From positions 620,001 through 684,000 of the forward strand of contig AP026549.1 in assembly GCA_026075535.2 (NCBI GenBank): a DNA stretch of 64,000 nucleotides, in the 5' to 3' direction. Under the pieces are notes generated by a model that was given only the letters and a program-made list of their open reading frames with translations, was not told the origin of the DNA and did not search any database. This document shows, in pieces, positions 45,965 to 55,528 of this stretch. The translations under genes and the position numbers were made by a program. Each line of letters begins with the position of its first letter. Positions within the stretch are counted from its first letter, which is position 1. This DNA comes from Tricholoma matsutake. Its lineage: Eukaryota > Basidiomycota > Agaricomycetes > Agaricales > Tricholomataceae.

Positions 45965-46880
45965 TCATGTTGCACATCTGCACTCAGCAACCTGTACGGG
46001 AGCCATGGTCATGGGAACACCTGGTCCAGGAGTGAGCAATCGCTCTCAAGCAGGCAATTGATGTCAGTACCTGGAAAAACTATGGCTCCGCTTTGAACTC
46101 CTACCTTTGTTTCATTCGCATCCACAACATACCTGTTGAAACTTGAACCTACAGCCAACACCCTCAGCCTTTTTACAGTATATATGTGTCACCACATTAA
46201 ACCAGACTCCATTGACACAGACCTGTCAGGAATTTGCCAGCAACTGGAACCCTACTTCCTGCATGTCCATGAAATGAGAAAGTCATGACTAGTGCACTGC
46301 ACTCTCCAAGGGTGCAAACGATTAAGAGGGACTCCAACAATTCACAAATGGGCTCTCATGATTGCTGACCTCAATAGTGTGTGTATTTCCTATGCCCATA
46401 ACCCATCTCATGACAACCTCCTTTTCTGTGCTCAGCTTTGCATAGGGTTTTTTGCCCTGATGCATCTGGGTGAGCTCACTTGGCTGGAGGACAAGGACCT
46501 CAGAGATCCTCATAAACTCACAAAGCAGGACTCAGTCATCATGAACGATGCCTCATTTCAATTTTTCTTGCCTGGCCACAAGGCTGACAAGTTCTTTGAA
46601 GGGAACATCATTATCCTATGCTCAAACCCCTTTCCCTGTGACCCAATGACCCTCTTCCACACCTACCTGTGCTCTTGCAACCACCTCTTCCCTCTGCTTG
46701 CACCTCTTCTTTGAGAAGGATGTAGGAGGGCAATCAATGAGAGCAGGGGGTGCAATGTCACTGGCAGAGAATGGTGTGGCACTGCACATCATCCAGGGAA
46801 TTGGCTGTTGGGCATCACCCATGTGGCAGATCTATATTTGTAAGCACCCAGTGCTCCTACAGGCAATGCTTCACAGTTGA
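45961..46880 (+). pseudogene. Tyrosine recombinase of DIRS-like retroelement
   Basis: Starts at ATG 45961, overlapping the RNase H stop. SAM-like N-terminal part: WKNYGSALNSYLCFIRIHN, DLSGICQQLEPYF, CTLQGCKRLRGTP. Catalytic part: FCAQLCIGFFALMHLGELTW, LPGHKADKFFEGN, then after a frameshift near 46710 GGQSMRAGGAMSLAENG, IIQGIGCWAS and the Tyr in WQIYICKHPVLL. The first catalytic Arg (family RLGE as I recall) is His here (CAT), a CpG-type change. The H-x-x-R box is Q-S-M-R. Stops occur in VQE-stop-AIAL and RKS-stop-LVH. Such enzymes integrate circular cDNA by site-specific recombination without target duplication. Confidence 0.75.
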
Positions 46881-47040
46881 AGTACAGTCAGTTCCTGCTG
46901 GAACTGCCCCTTTTTTACTGACTTATTATCCCTTGGTACCTATTCATATCCACACTCCTCACATCATACACTCCATCTTCCTTACTTTTGGGACAACTAC
47001 CTACACTTCTCCCCTTCCAATTGCAATCTATAGGTTTTAG

Positions 47041-47160
47041 GTGTCCCTCGAGAATCTGAATTTCATTGGGCTCCTCCGACTAACCCTTTGGGTTGTCGAG
47101 GACACCATTTCCACTATTCATATTTCTCGCATGAGAAACAACAATTATGCCCTCGCTCAT
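47041..47160 (+). repeat. Direct repeat R1, first copy
   Basis: About 120 bp, GGTGTCCCTCGAGAATCTG to CCCTCGCTCATT, repeated at 47556-47679 with mainly C/T and G/A differences. Its ends can pair (GGTGTCC...CTCGA with TCGAGGACACC). Confidence 0.8.
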
Positions 47161-47166
47161 TGGTTG

Positions 47167-47520
47167 AGTTTAAAGCCCATTTACCCAAGTCCAATGGTGA
47201 GTGGTGTACTGTGGTGCTGCTTGCACCTGTTCATAGAACAGTGTGCTTACACTCTGCACTGTGTGCAGCAAAGGTTCACACTGAACTGCATCCAGTGCCA
47301 CATGTGCAATTCAAAGGTTCACACTGAATCTTCTTGGACTGCATCATGTGCTCCACCCTCTATTCCTAGCGAGATAAGTGAGCTGCAGAGACACCCCCTA
47401 TTTCAGGATCTCTCTGCCTCTCACCCTCTCCTAGGTAAGGGTTTCTGTTAGTTTTAGTCTCTCTGACTCTCACTCTCTCATAGTGTCACCACACTACATC
47501 ACTCGCTCGTATTTTGAACT
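47167..47520 (+). repeat. 355-bp repeat, right copy
   Basis: Inverted partner of 44643-44997. It sits exactly between the two R1 copies, so that the order is R1, 355-bp unit, R1. Confidence 0.75.
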
Positions 47521-47555
47521 CCCATCAGTCCCACCACTAGATACATTAGTTTACA

Positions 47556-47679
47556 GGTGTACCTCAAGAATCTGAATTTTATTGGGCTCCTCTGACTAAC
47601 CCTTTGGGTTGTCAAGGACACCATCTCCGCTATTCATATTTCTTGTGTGAGAAACAACAATTACACCCTCGCTCATTAG
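47556..47679 (+). repeat. Direct repeat R1, second copy
   Basis: Matches 47041-47160. Directly followed by the fold-back at 47681. Confidence 0.8.
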
Positions 47680-47680
47680 A

Positions 47681-47955
47681 GAATGATTTTATAGTAGTCT
47701 AATCTTACAGTTTGATGATTGGCCTGGACCATGAATCCTTCCCCGGTTTCTGAAACTGGCTGTCCCCATGTGAGTGATCCGCACATTCCAGACTTGTAGA
47801 GTTTCAAGCCTGCACTTGGCTGACTTGAGGGTAACTCTACAAGTCTGGAATGTGCGGATCACTAACATGGGGACAGCTGGTTTCAGAAACTGGGGAAGGA
47901 TTCACAGTCCAGGCCAATCATCAAACTGTAAGATTAGACTATTATAAATTCATTC
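47681..47955. mobile_element. 275-bp fold-back element
   Basis: Arms of about 115 bp are near-perfect inverted repeats (TAGTCTAATCTTACAGTTTG ... and complement) around a spacer of about 30 bp at 47808-47835. No coding content. The target duplication is ambiguous because the outermost bases also pair imperfectly. Confidence 0.75.
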
Positions 47956-48991
47956 TAAAGATGAGTAATGGACCATGAGATGTGAAAGGCAGACCAAGGA
48001 CAAATAGGGAAGTGCAAGGCTCCATGAGGAGGCGGCACATAGCACCAGCCATCCCAATGGGTCTGCAGGCATGGTAGGGACCTCTCCATCTTCCTGCAAC
48101 CACAATCCAGGAGCATCAGTGTTCTGGATGATGATCATGTTTCCTTTGTAGGAATGGTCCCCCTTATGTCCAGGAAGGAAGACTGAGTAGTGTTACTCGT
48201 TGATGACAACTGTGTGATGCAGTGAAACTTTCCTGTAATTTTGTGAAGCAATTCTGTCAGGACAGCAGAGTTCTCCAAGGCACATAAGTCCATGGAAACC
48301 AGTGAGAAGGACTGCCAGGAACAGCTTCTCATCATGTAATTGTGACATCTCCAGCTTCTCAATCACAACCTTGAGGTCAGATTTTGAGAGTGGTCATTTG
48401 TGCTTGATGGGAGAACCAAAGCGGGGGTGGCAGCCCACCACAGTGCATTTGACAAGGTTGCTATTTCAGTGAGTCCTGACATTGGGGAAAAACAGCTCTA
48501 CCTGGTTGGCAACACCAGATAAATATGAGTGGACAGATGAAGGTCGACATGTAAACTGAGAGTTTCTTCAGTGGATTCAATGGGGAAATGGTGCAGCCTG
48601 CAGAAAGTGATGTGAGAGTTTAGTGCTGAGGTATAAGTTAGATTTGTTGATTCATCAATGGAGAGACCAAGTGCAATAACATGCTCATGAATGAGATGTC
48701 CATTGACCATGGTTCTCAGAGAGGCTGTTGATACCCCCCAGTGTGTCTCAAGGGGGTAGCAAAAATAGAAACTGAGGACCAGAGTGGAAAGAATGGGAGA
48801 CTGAGCTGGGGTTACCAAAAGACTCAAGTCTAAGCCTTGGAGGTGCAGTTAGGACCCTTTTGTTTACAGATGTTGCATACATGCATCCAGCAACACATAG
48901 TGTCCTCCAGGGTGCACATACCTTGGTTCCATCAATTGCATGGTTCACCATGGAGTACTGGGTGCTTGAATAGCACTGGTATGAATGATGG
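47956..48991 (-). pseudogene. Second tyrosine-recombinase gene, N-terminal part
   Basis: Reverse strand: EHVIALGLSIDESTNLTYTS, ALNSHITFCRLHHFPIES, TEETLSLHVDLHLSTHI. This is the N-terminal half of a tyrosine recombinase like that at 45961 (YGSALNSYLCFIRIHNIPVE). Further damaged pieces continue to about 47990. The catalytic C-terminal half is not recognisable, and the 3' side ends at the fold-back. Upstream it is joined, across the LTR at 48992, to a gag-like domain. Confidence 0.55.
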
Positions 48992-50075
48992 TGATGATAC
49001 TCAACCCAGGAAAACCACCTAAACTGCCGATGAGGCAATCGATGATATTTGCGACAAGTCAGAGGAAGGTTGCGAGTCATTCTGAATGTTTGTGGCCCAA
49101 CTGATGGGAAGATAACTAGTTGGTACTAGTTGTGAAGGTAGTGCTATGAGAGACGAAGGTGTTTGGTGCTGTCCAATCGAGTATCGATGGCAAACGGGTT
49201 TATCGTCGATGGTCGATGTGTGAAATCTGGTGACCTTTTGCTAGGTTGATAGTATACAAAGGGTATGGCAAATGGCTATGAAGTGTTGGAAGGGTTGCTA
49301 GTGCTAATGACGAGAGGATCGAGGGAGAATCGAGGATGCGATGATTGCAGAGGTTTCTTGTCAATTGAGAAAACCCATAGAGACTTAGATTGTTTTAGAA
49401 AGTTGATCGGATGCTTAGAACTGTATACGAGACAATAGGTGAAGATGATTTCTTGTATTTCCAAGTAGATACTACAGAGTTTTATATGTTTTAAAGAAAC
49501 TTCCTAAAATGGAATGAGAAACATGTGTAGAACATGAGGCAAAAGATATGAGTTAAGGCACAAGGCCAAAAAGGAGACTGGAATCCGAACAAGAAAGATA
49601 TATATCATATGATGAAAGAGTAATAAAGGGTATAGAACTAAAAGGGGACTGTCCTTTGTGTATAAACCGCACTAAGTCTCGCAATAATGCATCCAGCGGG
49701 TTCTGTGCACGATAGGGACTTGGAACGAGGCTGACCTACTATCAGCAGGTTTGAGCATGAGTTGGAATACTTCCTGGCGCATGGTATTCCACCATATAGA
49801 TAACAAATGTGGCGCCTGATGTCGCTCACAGTCTCTTGATATTGATCAATGATGCTCGATGATGCTCGACGATGCTTGATTGTGTTGAATACGATGCTCG
49901 ACCGCGTTCGGTATGATGCTCAACAATGTTTGATCGTGTTCGATACGATATCGCGCTTGGTAGACTTGGTTGGGAGTGGTCGTGCTGCTGCTGGGACCTC
50001 ATGTGAGTTATCTGATGTGATTAGAATGTGGTCGAAATGGTGAATCGGCCTTTGAGCAGAGGAGACAACCTATCA
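48992..50075 (-). repeat. Solo LTR (TGATAGG family), reverse orientation
   Basis: 1084 bp. Reverse strand TGATAGGTTGTCTCC...GAGTATCATCA. Perfect 4-bp duplication ATGG (48988-48991 and 50076-50079). Closest relative in the window is 43316-44499. Confidence 0.92.
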
Positions 50076-51065
50076 ATGGCTGCCCCAATGTTATCCATAT
50101 GACTGGTCCACAGGTCAAGGGATTCATGCAAAGCTGTGAGTTCAAGATCGTGTCAAGATCCCACCCAATGCCGGACAGCATGATCAAAAGCAATGACACA
50201 TGAGTGGAAATTGACATGTATTGCTCCAAAAAGATTGATGACAGTTTCACCATAGCTGGCGAGCTCTCTCTTGATGTGTGGGGGAAAGCAAAGATGGTGG
50301 CTCTAGCAGTTTTGTTCCATGTGATACTCCAATCACCAGTAGTGCTGACAATCTTGTTTGGGGTAACTGATGGGACCTTGAACTCCAGATCGCCCAAGAT
50401 TTCAATGTGATCATCATTGTTAGAGGTGGAGTGGTACCCAGACAAAACACTACCAAGGTTGACTGCATGGCCCGCAAGGATGTTCTTTAGGGTCGCTGGT
50501 GTAAAGGTTGAGAAGTCCCTGAGTTTTCTCCAGGTTGACTGATAAGGTGACCTGTCTGTCCATTGTGTTCCAGGGGTATGCAGGCTTGGAGCTGTCCGAC
50601 TTTGAGTCAAGGCAAACTTTTTATGTGCCAGGCACATATTCCTCTCTTCTTCACCCTCCTCCTATCATTCTCATGCTCCTTATCTCCCTCTGGAGAGAGC
50701 AAACATTCTCTTGTACCGCACTTTCCCACTGTGGCAATTGCCAATGAATAGGTCATGATTCTCAAGTATAGCAATACACTGCTCGAAATGGTGCTCCACT
50801 GTGATGCTTCCCTCAGGAAGGACTTTGGTGAGGGTTGTATGAATGTACCCAAGAGCGGTAGCCTTCGAGATGCAACAGTTTCGGTAGTCTGAGATATAGT
50901 TGTTGCAAGTGACCAGAACTCCACAAGCAATTGGTTCTTTGACTGAGTTGGGCACTGCAATTCCAGGGCCACCAAGAATAGGAGTTCTCGCCGATCCAGT
51001 TGCTCCATCAGGCATGAGTGCACATGTTGACATGTCAATTTGAAATCTACTACTAGATTATGCAT
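50076..51065 (-). pseudogene. Gag-like region of second tyrosine-recombinase element
   Basis: Reverse strand. About residue 60 onward of the 50008-50637 frame: GHAVNLGSVLSGYHSTSNND, STTGDWSITWNKTARATIFA, FPHTSRESSPAM. This parallels the gag-like domain at 41319-43315 (GEAINLDIVFSNLHHI, SSDWTVAWYAASKATIFTF). An upstream frame (50680-51033) contributes an N-terminal helical region (YRNCCISKATALGYIHTTL). An RT domain is not found between this and the recombinase piece, so the element is deleted or of a different layout. Confidence 0.5.
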
Positions 51066-51794
51066 GGGATCCTGGATTATCCTTACCTAGGCTTGATCCC
51101 AATCTGGACAGGTTTTGGACTTTTTGGCAGAAATGGCTGGATCCTGGTTGTGAGATGTCCAGACAAATTTTAGTTAAAATTTTGGAACACCTGGATCCAT
51201 ATGTCTGGACAGGAACTTGATGCTGATGGGATACATAGATCCTTGTCCAGACAAGATCAGTTAGTGTACTTGAGAGTTCAAATCCTATTAGTCAAATTTT
51301 TTTTTCCAACACTTTCTTCTGATATTTGTCAGCATACATGGTTGAAAATTTCCTGTGTGCCATCACTATCTCAGGATTGTCATCTATCTCATCTGTGCTT
51401 GCACTTCCTTCTCCTTAGGGATTGTGACATTCTTGATTTGGATAATGTTCCATTATTTATTGAAAAGCAATGGATCAAGGTGGGAAAGCAGTACCCTAAA
51501 GATGATACCCCATAGGAAGTACTTTGGGCCAGAGAAGGCATACTGAAGATTCTGGTTAAGAGTTGGGCATGGTAAGTTTAACTTATCTAAACATTCCCTG
51601 GCAAGCAGTTCATTGCTTTGTTATTTTGCTATAGTCATCACAATCTATTTGAAAACAGGTGGCAAGAGTGGAAAACACGCTGCAGCCACTGATGCATCAA
51701 ATATATCTGCTGTCTTGTACCTGGCTCAGGCTGTTCAAGTTTTTGAACACATGCATGGCTGCCAGCTTTGGGAGCATCCTGATGCCATGGTAAA
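51066..51794 (+). other. Unassigned, possibly exonic fragments
   Basis: GGATCC/CCAGAC-rich patch at 51066-51250, then T-rich DNA with short open stretches (near 51430: LDLDNVPLFIEKQWIKVGKQ; near 51660: [20 protein letters not shown] and [20 protein letters not shown]). The latter is interrupted by the hAT-like element. I recognise no family. Confidence 0.3.
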
Positions 51795-51802
51795 CCTTCA
51801 AA

Positions 51803-53557
51803 TAGTGATGTGCAAGGCCCAGCCACCAAGCCCTAGAAGCCTGAGCCAAGCTGGGCCCTACTGATGGCTTTGTAGGGCTCAGGGCTCGGCTCGCACTTCA
51901 CAAAGCCCTGACACAAGAGGCAGAGCAATATATTGCCCTGGAGAATATGTTGGGAATAATAGGGAAAAAAGACACTTTTTCCCTGGGGAAAAATAAAAGG
52001 AACCATCAGTAAAAAAATGTTGTTTTTCCCACACTTTTCTCTTTGATCTTGCTGAGCAAAAATAACTCATCCATTCCCAGGAGAAAATCAGGTGAAAATG
52101 GAGGGGAAATATGTCTTTTTTTCCACATTTTCTCTATATCTGGTGAAAATAACATTTTTTCTCCTGACTTCCACAATTTCTTCACCTAGAAACAGATTAG
52201 TTATTTTTCCACAGAGAAAAAACTGGGAATATGTGGGAAAATGACCTTTTTCCCCCTAATGTTCACAAGTTTTTCTCCAGGAAACAAATTAGTTGTTTCC
52301 CTGCAGCAACCAAAAGGACAAAGTGTGGGAAAATAACATATTTTTACTGATGGTTCCTTGTATTTTTCCCCAGTGAAAAAGTGTCTTTTTCTCCCATTAT
52401 TCCCAACATTTTCTCCAGGGTGATATATTGCTCTGCCTCTTGTGTGAGCCGGGCCCTGAATCTGTGGCTCTATAGTCTCAACCTGTCTTGACATGACGCG
52501 CCACATTGGTCATCACATCATGTGCGAAAATCTTACTTTCAGTTCTGATCACGACTGTACAGGTTTTTAGCCACACCATTGTCACAAGTTTGATGTTTCC
52601 TAGGGCCCTAGGTGAGTTTTTGTGTTGATGTGTTTATATAAACTTATCGCTTTCATTTTCTAAGATCTGATTTACTCAGGTGCAACAAGAGACAACCAGC
52701 ACCCAACAGAATGCACACTGTCCATATAAACTTATACTTTTATTTTCTAGGATCTCGAGACAACCAGTGCCCAACAGAACCATGCACATCTCCTCCCCAT
52801 CAAAAATGGGATGCGAGGGTGTCAATTATGGACAGGAGGGTGACAAGGGATGCTGGGAGATCCATGGAAGTGGGATACATGGTATGCAGCTTCCGACCTT
52901 TCCACTCGTGCCACATCACTGACACCCCTAACCCCCTTAATCTAGGCATGACTCTGAGCACCCACCCCTTGCCTGTGAGCCACTGCTCACAGGGTGGATT
53001 TTGGGTGCTATGGAGGAGGGGATGGGGAGACCGACCATGGATGAGATGGCAGGATGACAGGGAGATTGACAAGGGATGGTGGGGGAGGGGGAATGACACC
53101 GACCAACACACCATGAGATGGAGGGGAGGGAGCATGATACCTGGCAGAGTTGGAGACGACATTGAGGGGACCAAACCAGCCACCACTGCAGACTCCTGCT
53201 CACAGGTGCTTTGCCATGACCAGCCCCTCATATTTGCAGGAGTTTTTTTTTTTACTTTTACTTTTACTTTTTCAGCTTGAATAAACCCCCTTTGCACAAA
53301 GGGGATGGACAAATTAAATTATGTTAGTCCTACTGTAGTACCCCCCTCATGTGTTAATACATAAAGGTTTTTATAATTATCGAGCACATAGTTAGTACAA
53401 TATAATCTGTTGATTTTCTCTACCAAGTGGTGGCCTAAGCCTGAGCTGAGGCTGAGCCATCTACTAGGGCCCAGCTGACTGTTTCGCTAAGCCTGAGCCT
53501 GGTCAAGCCAAGCCTAAGCCAGGGCTTTTGGGCCAAGCCAGGCCCTGCACATCCCTA
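51803..53557. mobile_element. hAT-like non-autonomous transposon
   Basis: Inverted ends TAGTGATGTGCAAGGCCC and (complement of the right end) TAGGGATGTGCAGGGCC, inside an 8-bp target duplication CCTTCAAA (51795-51802) and CTTTCAAA (53558-53565). Both features define the hAT superfamily. GGCC/AAGCC-rich arms follow. No transposase domain inside. It contains a fold-back (51912-52444) and a GC-rich block (about 52680-53310) with hairpins resembling the element at 28513. Confidence 0.88.
51912..52444. mobile_element. 533-bp fold-back inside the hAT-like element
   Basis: Starts CACAAGAGGCAGAGCAATAT and ends with its complement. The arms pair over most of their length (GGGAAAAA/TTTTTCCC-rich). Flanked by TGA on both sides (51909-51911, 52445-52447), a possible 3-bp target duplication. 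Confidence 0.75.
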
Positions 53558-53771
53558 CTTTCAAACAAGACAATTTGTGTTTTTATCATCATATGCTTTC
53601 CTATCCCTGCTTTCTTCCATGCCAAAGATTGTACCAATGGGACTGGAACTTGCTCTAAAATATGCAGAGCAATTCAGGCAATTGCTATTGGGAGAAAGTA
53701 AATTCACGAACACAATGTGTTTATGTCATATGGACAGACCTTGCATTTCAATGAAGATGAAGAGTAGTTAT

Positions 53772-53976
53772 TGACAGCAAGGTCTTGCGCAGTGGTTAAG
53801 CAGAATTAATAGATGATTCTTGTACACTACAAATGTCCAACTTTTATACTACTTGGTATTTCACTAGTATGTTCTACGATTCTCGAGTCTGTAAGTAAGA
53901 ATTCGAAATATAGAATATGATGAGTAAGCATAATTTTCTAGTATGTTCTCGTGTGTTCAACCAACTCACTCCAACA
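53772..53976 (-). repeat. Putative 3' LTR of copia-4
   Basis: Reverse strand: the purine tract CAAGGGGGAG is followed at 53976 by TGTTGGAGTGAG. The pol stop falls just inside the LTR, as in many copia elements. The outer end (TGACAGCAAGG at 53772) is provisional, since the 5' LTR lies beyond the window. Confidence 0.45.
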
Positions 53977-54363
53977 CTCCCCCTTGGTTGGACAACACTC
54001 CAATAACATAAGTTAAGTCTTGATGCAATGGCCTAGGTAATCCCTTTGTAAATATGTCCATGAGATTTTCACATGTTTGAGTGTAAGTCATTTTCATGGT
54101 GCCTGATTCAATCAAATCATGTAAGAAGTGATGTGCGATATTGATATGCTTCATGCACCCATGAAATTCAGGATGGTTGTATATAGCAATGGCAGCCTGG
54201 TTATCCATGAATAGAATTTATGTCTCAGGTTGCAGAATTTTGAGTTCATCAAATAATGCTCGGTGCCATAGAATTTGCTTGGCAGCATGGGTGGCAGGGA
54301 CATACTCAGCTTCTGCAGTTGACAGTGCAACAGTTGCCTGTTTCTTCGAACTCCATGATATGG
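53966..54363 (-). pseudogene. RNase H C-terminus of copia-4
   Basis: Reverse strand: ISWSSKKQATVALSTAEAEY, VPATHAAKQILWHRALFDEL, then after a stop MDNQAAIAIYNHPEFHG, CMKHINIAHHFLHDLIESG, NLMDIFTKGLPRPLHQDL. The C-terminal 80 residues are open to the stop at 53966. The domain is cut at 54363 by element B and continues at 63482 on the far side. Both flanks carry ATGG. Confidence 0.88.
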
Positions 54364-55382
54364 TGATTATGCTCGACTTGGAAACCCAAACAAAACCTAC
54401 CAAAATGGCCTTGGATGGTATAACATGAGTTAGAGGAAGGGTGCGAGGTGGTACTAAAAGTCACTGAAGTCAACCTGATGGACACGTAAGATGTCCGAGT
54501 GGGTATGAAGGGCTTCAAGAATGTTCGAAGGGGCATGAGATCTCTCGATGTAAGTTCGAGGGAGATCGATAAGGTTCGAGGGGTAGAGGAGATGTTCGAG
54601 GTAATTGGGAACAGTGTAGACGGTTTACGAAGGGTGTAGAAAGAATATGTGAGTGGGGTGGCGATGATAGTGATGAGGGGCGATAACAATATATGATGGA
54701 CCAAGGGTTCGAGGGCTAATATGAAGTTTTGAGGAAGTTTGCAATGATTCGCAGAACTTTGGGCTAGATGAGAGGCTTGGACTCAAGAGCTGAACTCTTA
54801 AATCAGACAATAGTGAAGTAAGACGATTTCTTTCCTCCTCCTCAAGTGAGTAACTATTACAAGTTTAAATAAATTCTGAAGAGGTACTACCAAAAAGGGA
54901 AGGAGAACATGAGGCCTACATGAGGTGAAGTCTAGGATAAAAGATAAACCTCTATCACTGAGTAAAACAATAAAAGATAAGAATTAAATCTCCAGAGTCC
55001 TGATATGTGTGAAATGTACTCGTCCTATGTCATTACAAACCGTCTAAACATCGGAAATTTGCCTCATTGCATCCTAAGTTGTCTTGTGCATGCTCAGTCG
55101 GTGGCTGAATAGCTTGGTCAACCTTGCTATGACTCGTCGGTGTGTAGTAAGAGTGCCCGAGGCCATGATGATGGCAGCCGAGCATGTTCAAAGTGTTCCT
55201 AAATTGTTTGAGGGGGATTGAGGGGGATTGAGGGGGATCAAGGTAGCGCGAGGCCGCTCGAAGCCTGTTTGGGAGTGTTTTGCAAGGCTCGAAGGTGTTC
55301 GAGGGGTTCCAAGTGCCGTGGGAGATTGATGCAGAACTGCTGTGAGTGGTTACAGACCTTATAGTGCGAGGTGGACCTATCA
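54364..55382 (-). repeat. 3' LTR of element B
   Basis: 1019 bp, reverse strand TGATAGGTCCACC...GAGCATAATCA. A GGGGGAT(T/C)GA-type repeat occurs near 55205-55245 and is longer in the 5' copy (63297-63340). Confidence 0.9.
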
Positions 55383-55394
55383 ACCTCCCCCTAA
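55383..55394 (-). other. Polypurine tract of element B
   Basis: Reverse strand TTAGGGGGAGGT next to the 3' LTR start, matching the tract of element A. Confidence 0.8.
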
Positions 55395-55402
55395 GTGAAA
55401 TA

Positions 55403-55528
55403 CTGACTGTCCCAGTCAGCTGATCCGAAACATGTGATGTCACGAGGTCGTGTTGAAAATGATAAACAAACATCGAACCACTTATTTCCTTCCTCTCTCA
55501 ATTGTTCTCCCTACCTCAAATCTTCAGT
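55403..55528 (+). promoter_or_regulatory. Upstream region of accessory gene (B)
   Basis: Palindrome CTGACT-GTCCC-AGTCAG at 55403-55419 and a pyrimidine-rich leader (TTTCCTTCCTCTCTCAATTG) before the ATG. Both features and the spacing to the LTR are shared with element A. Confidence 0.5.

Noticed and set aside
52711..53280. Overlapping 170-189-codon frames in the hAT-like element
   Set aside because: Repetitive GC-rich DNA open on both strands. No transposase motif.
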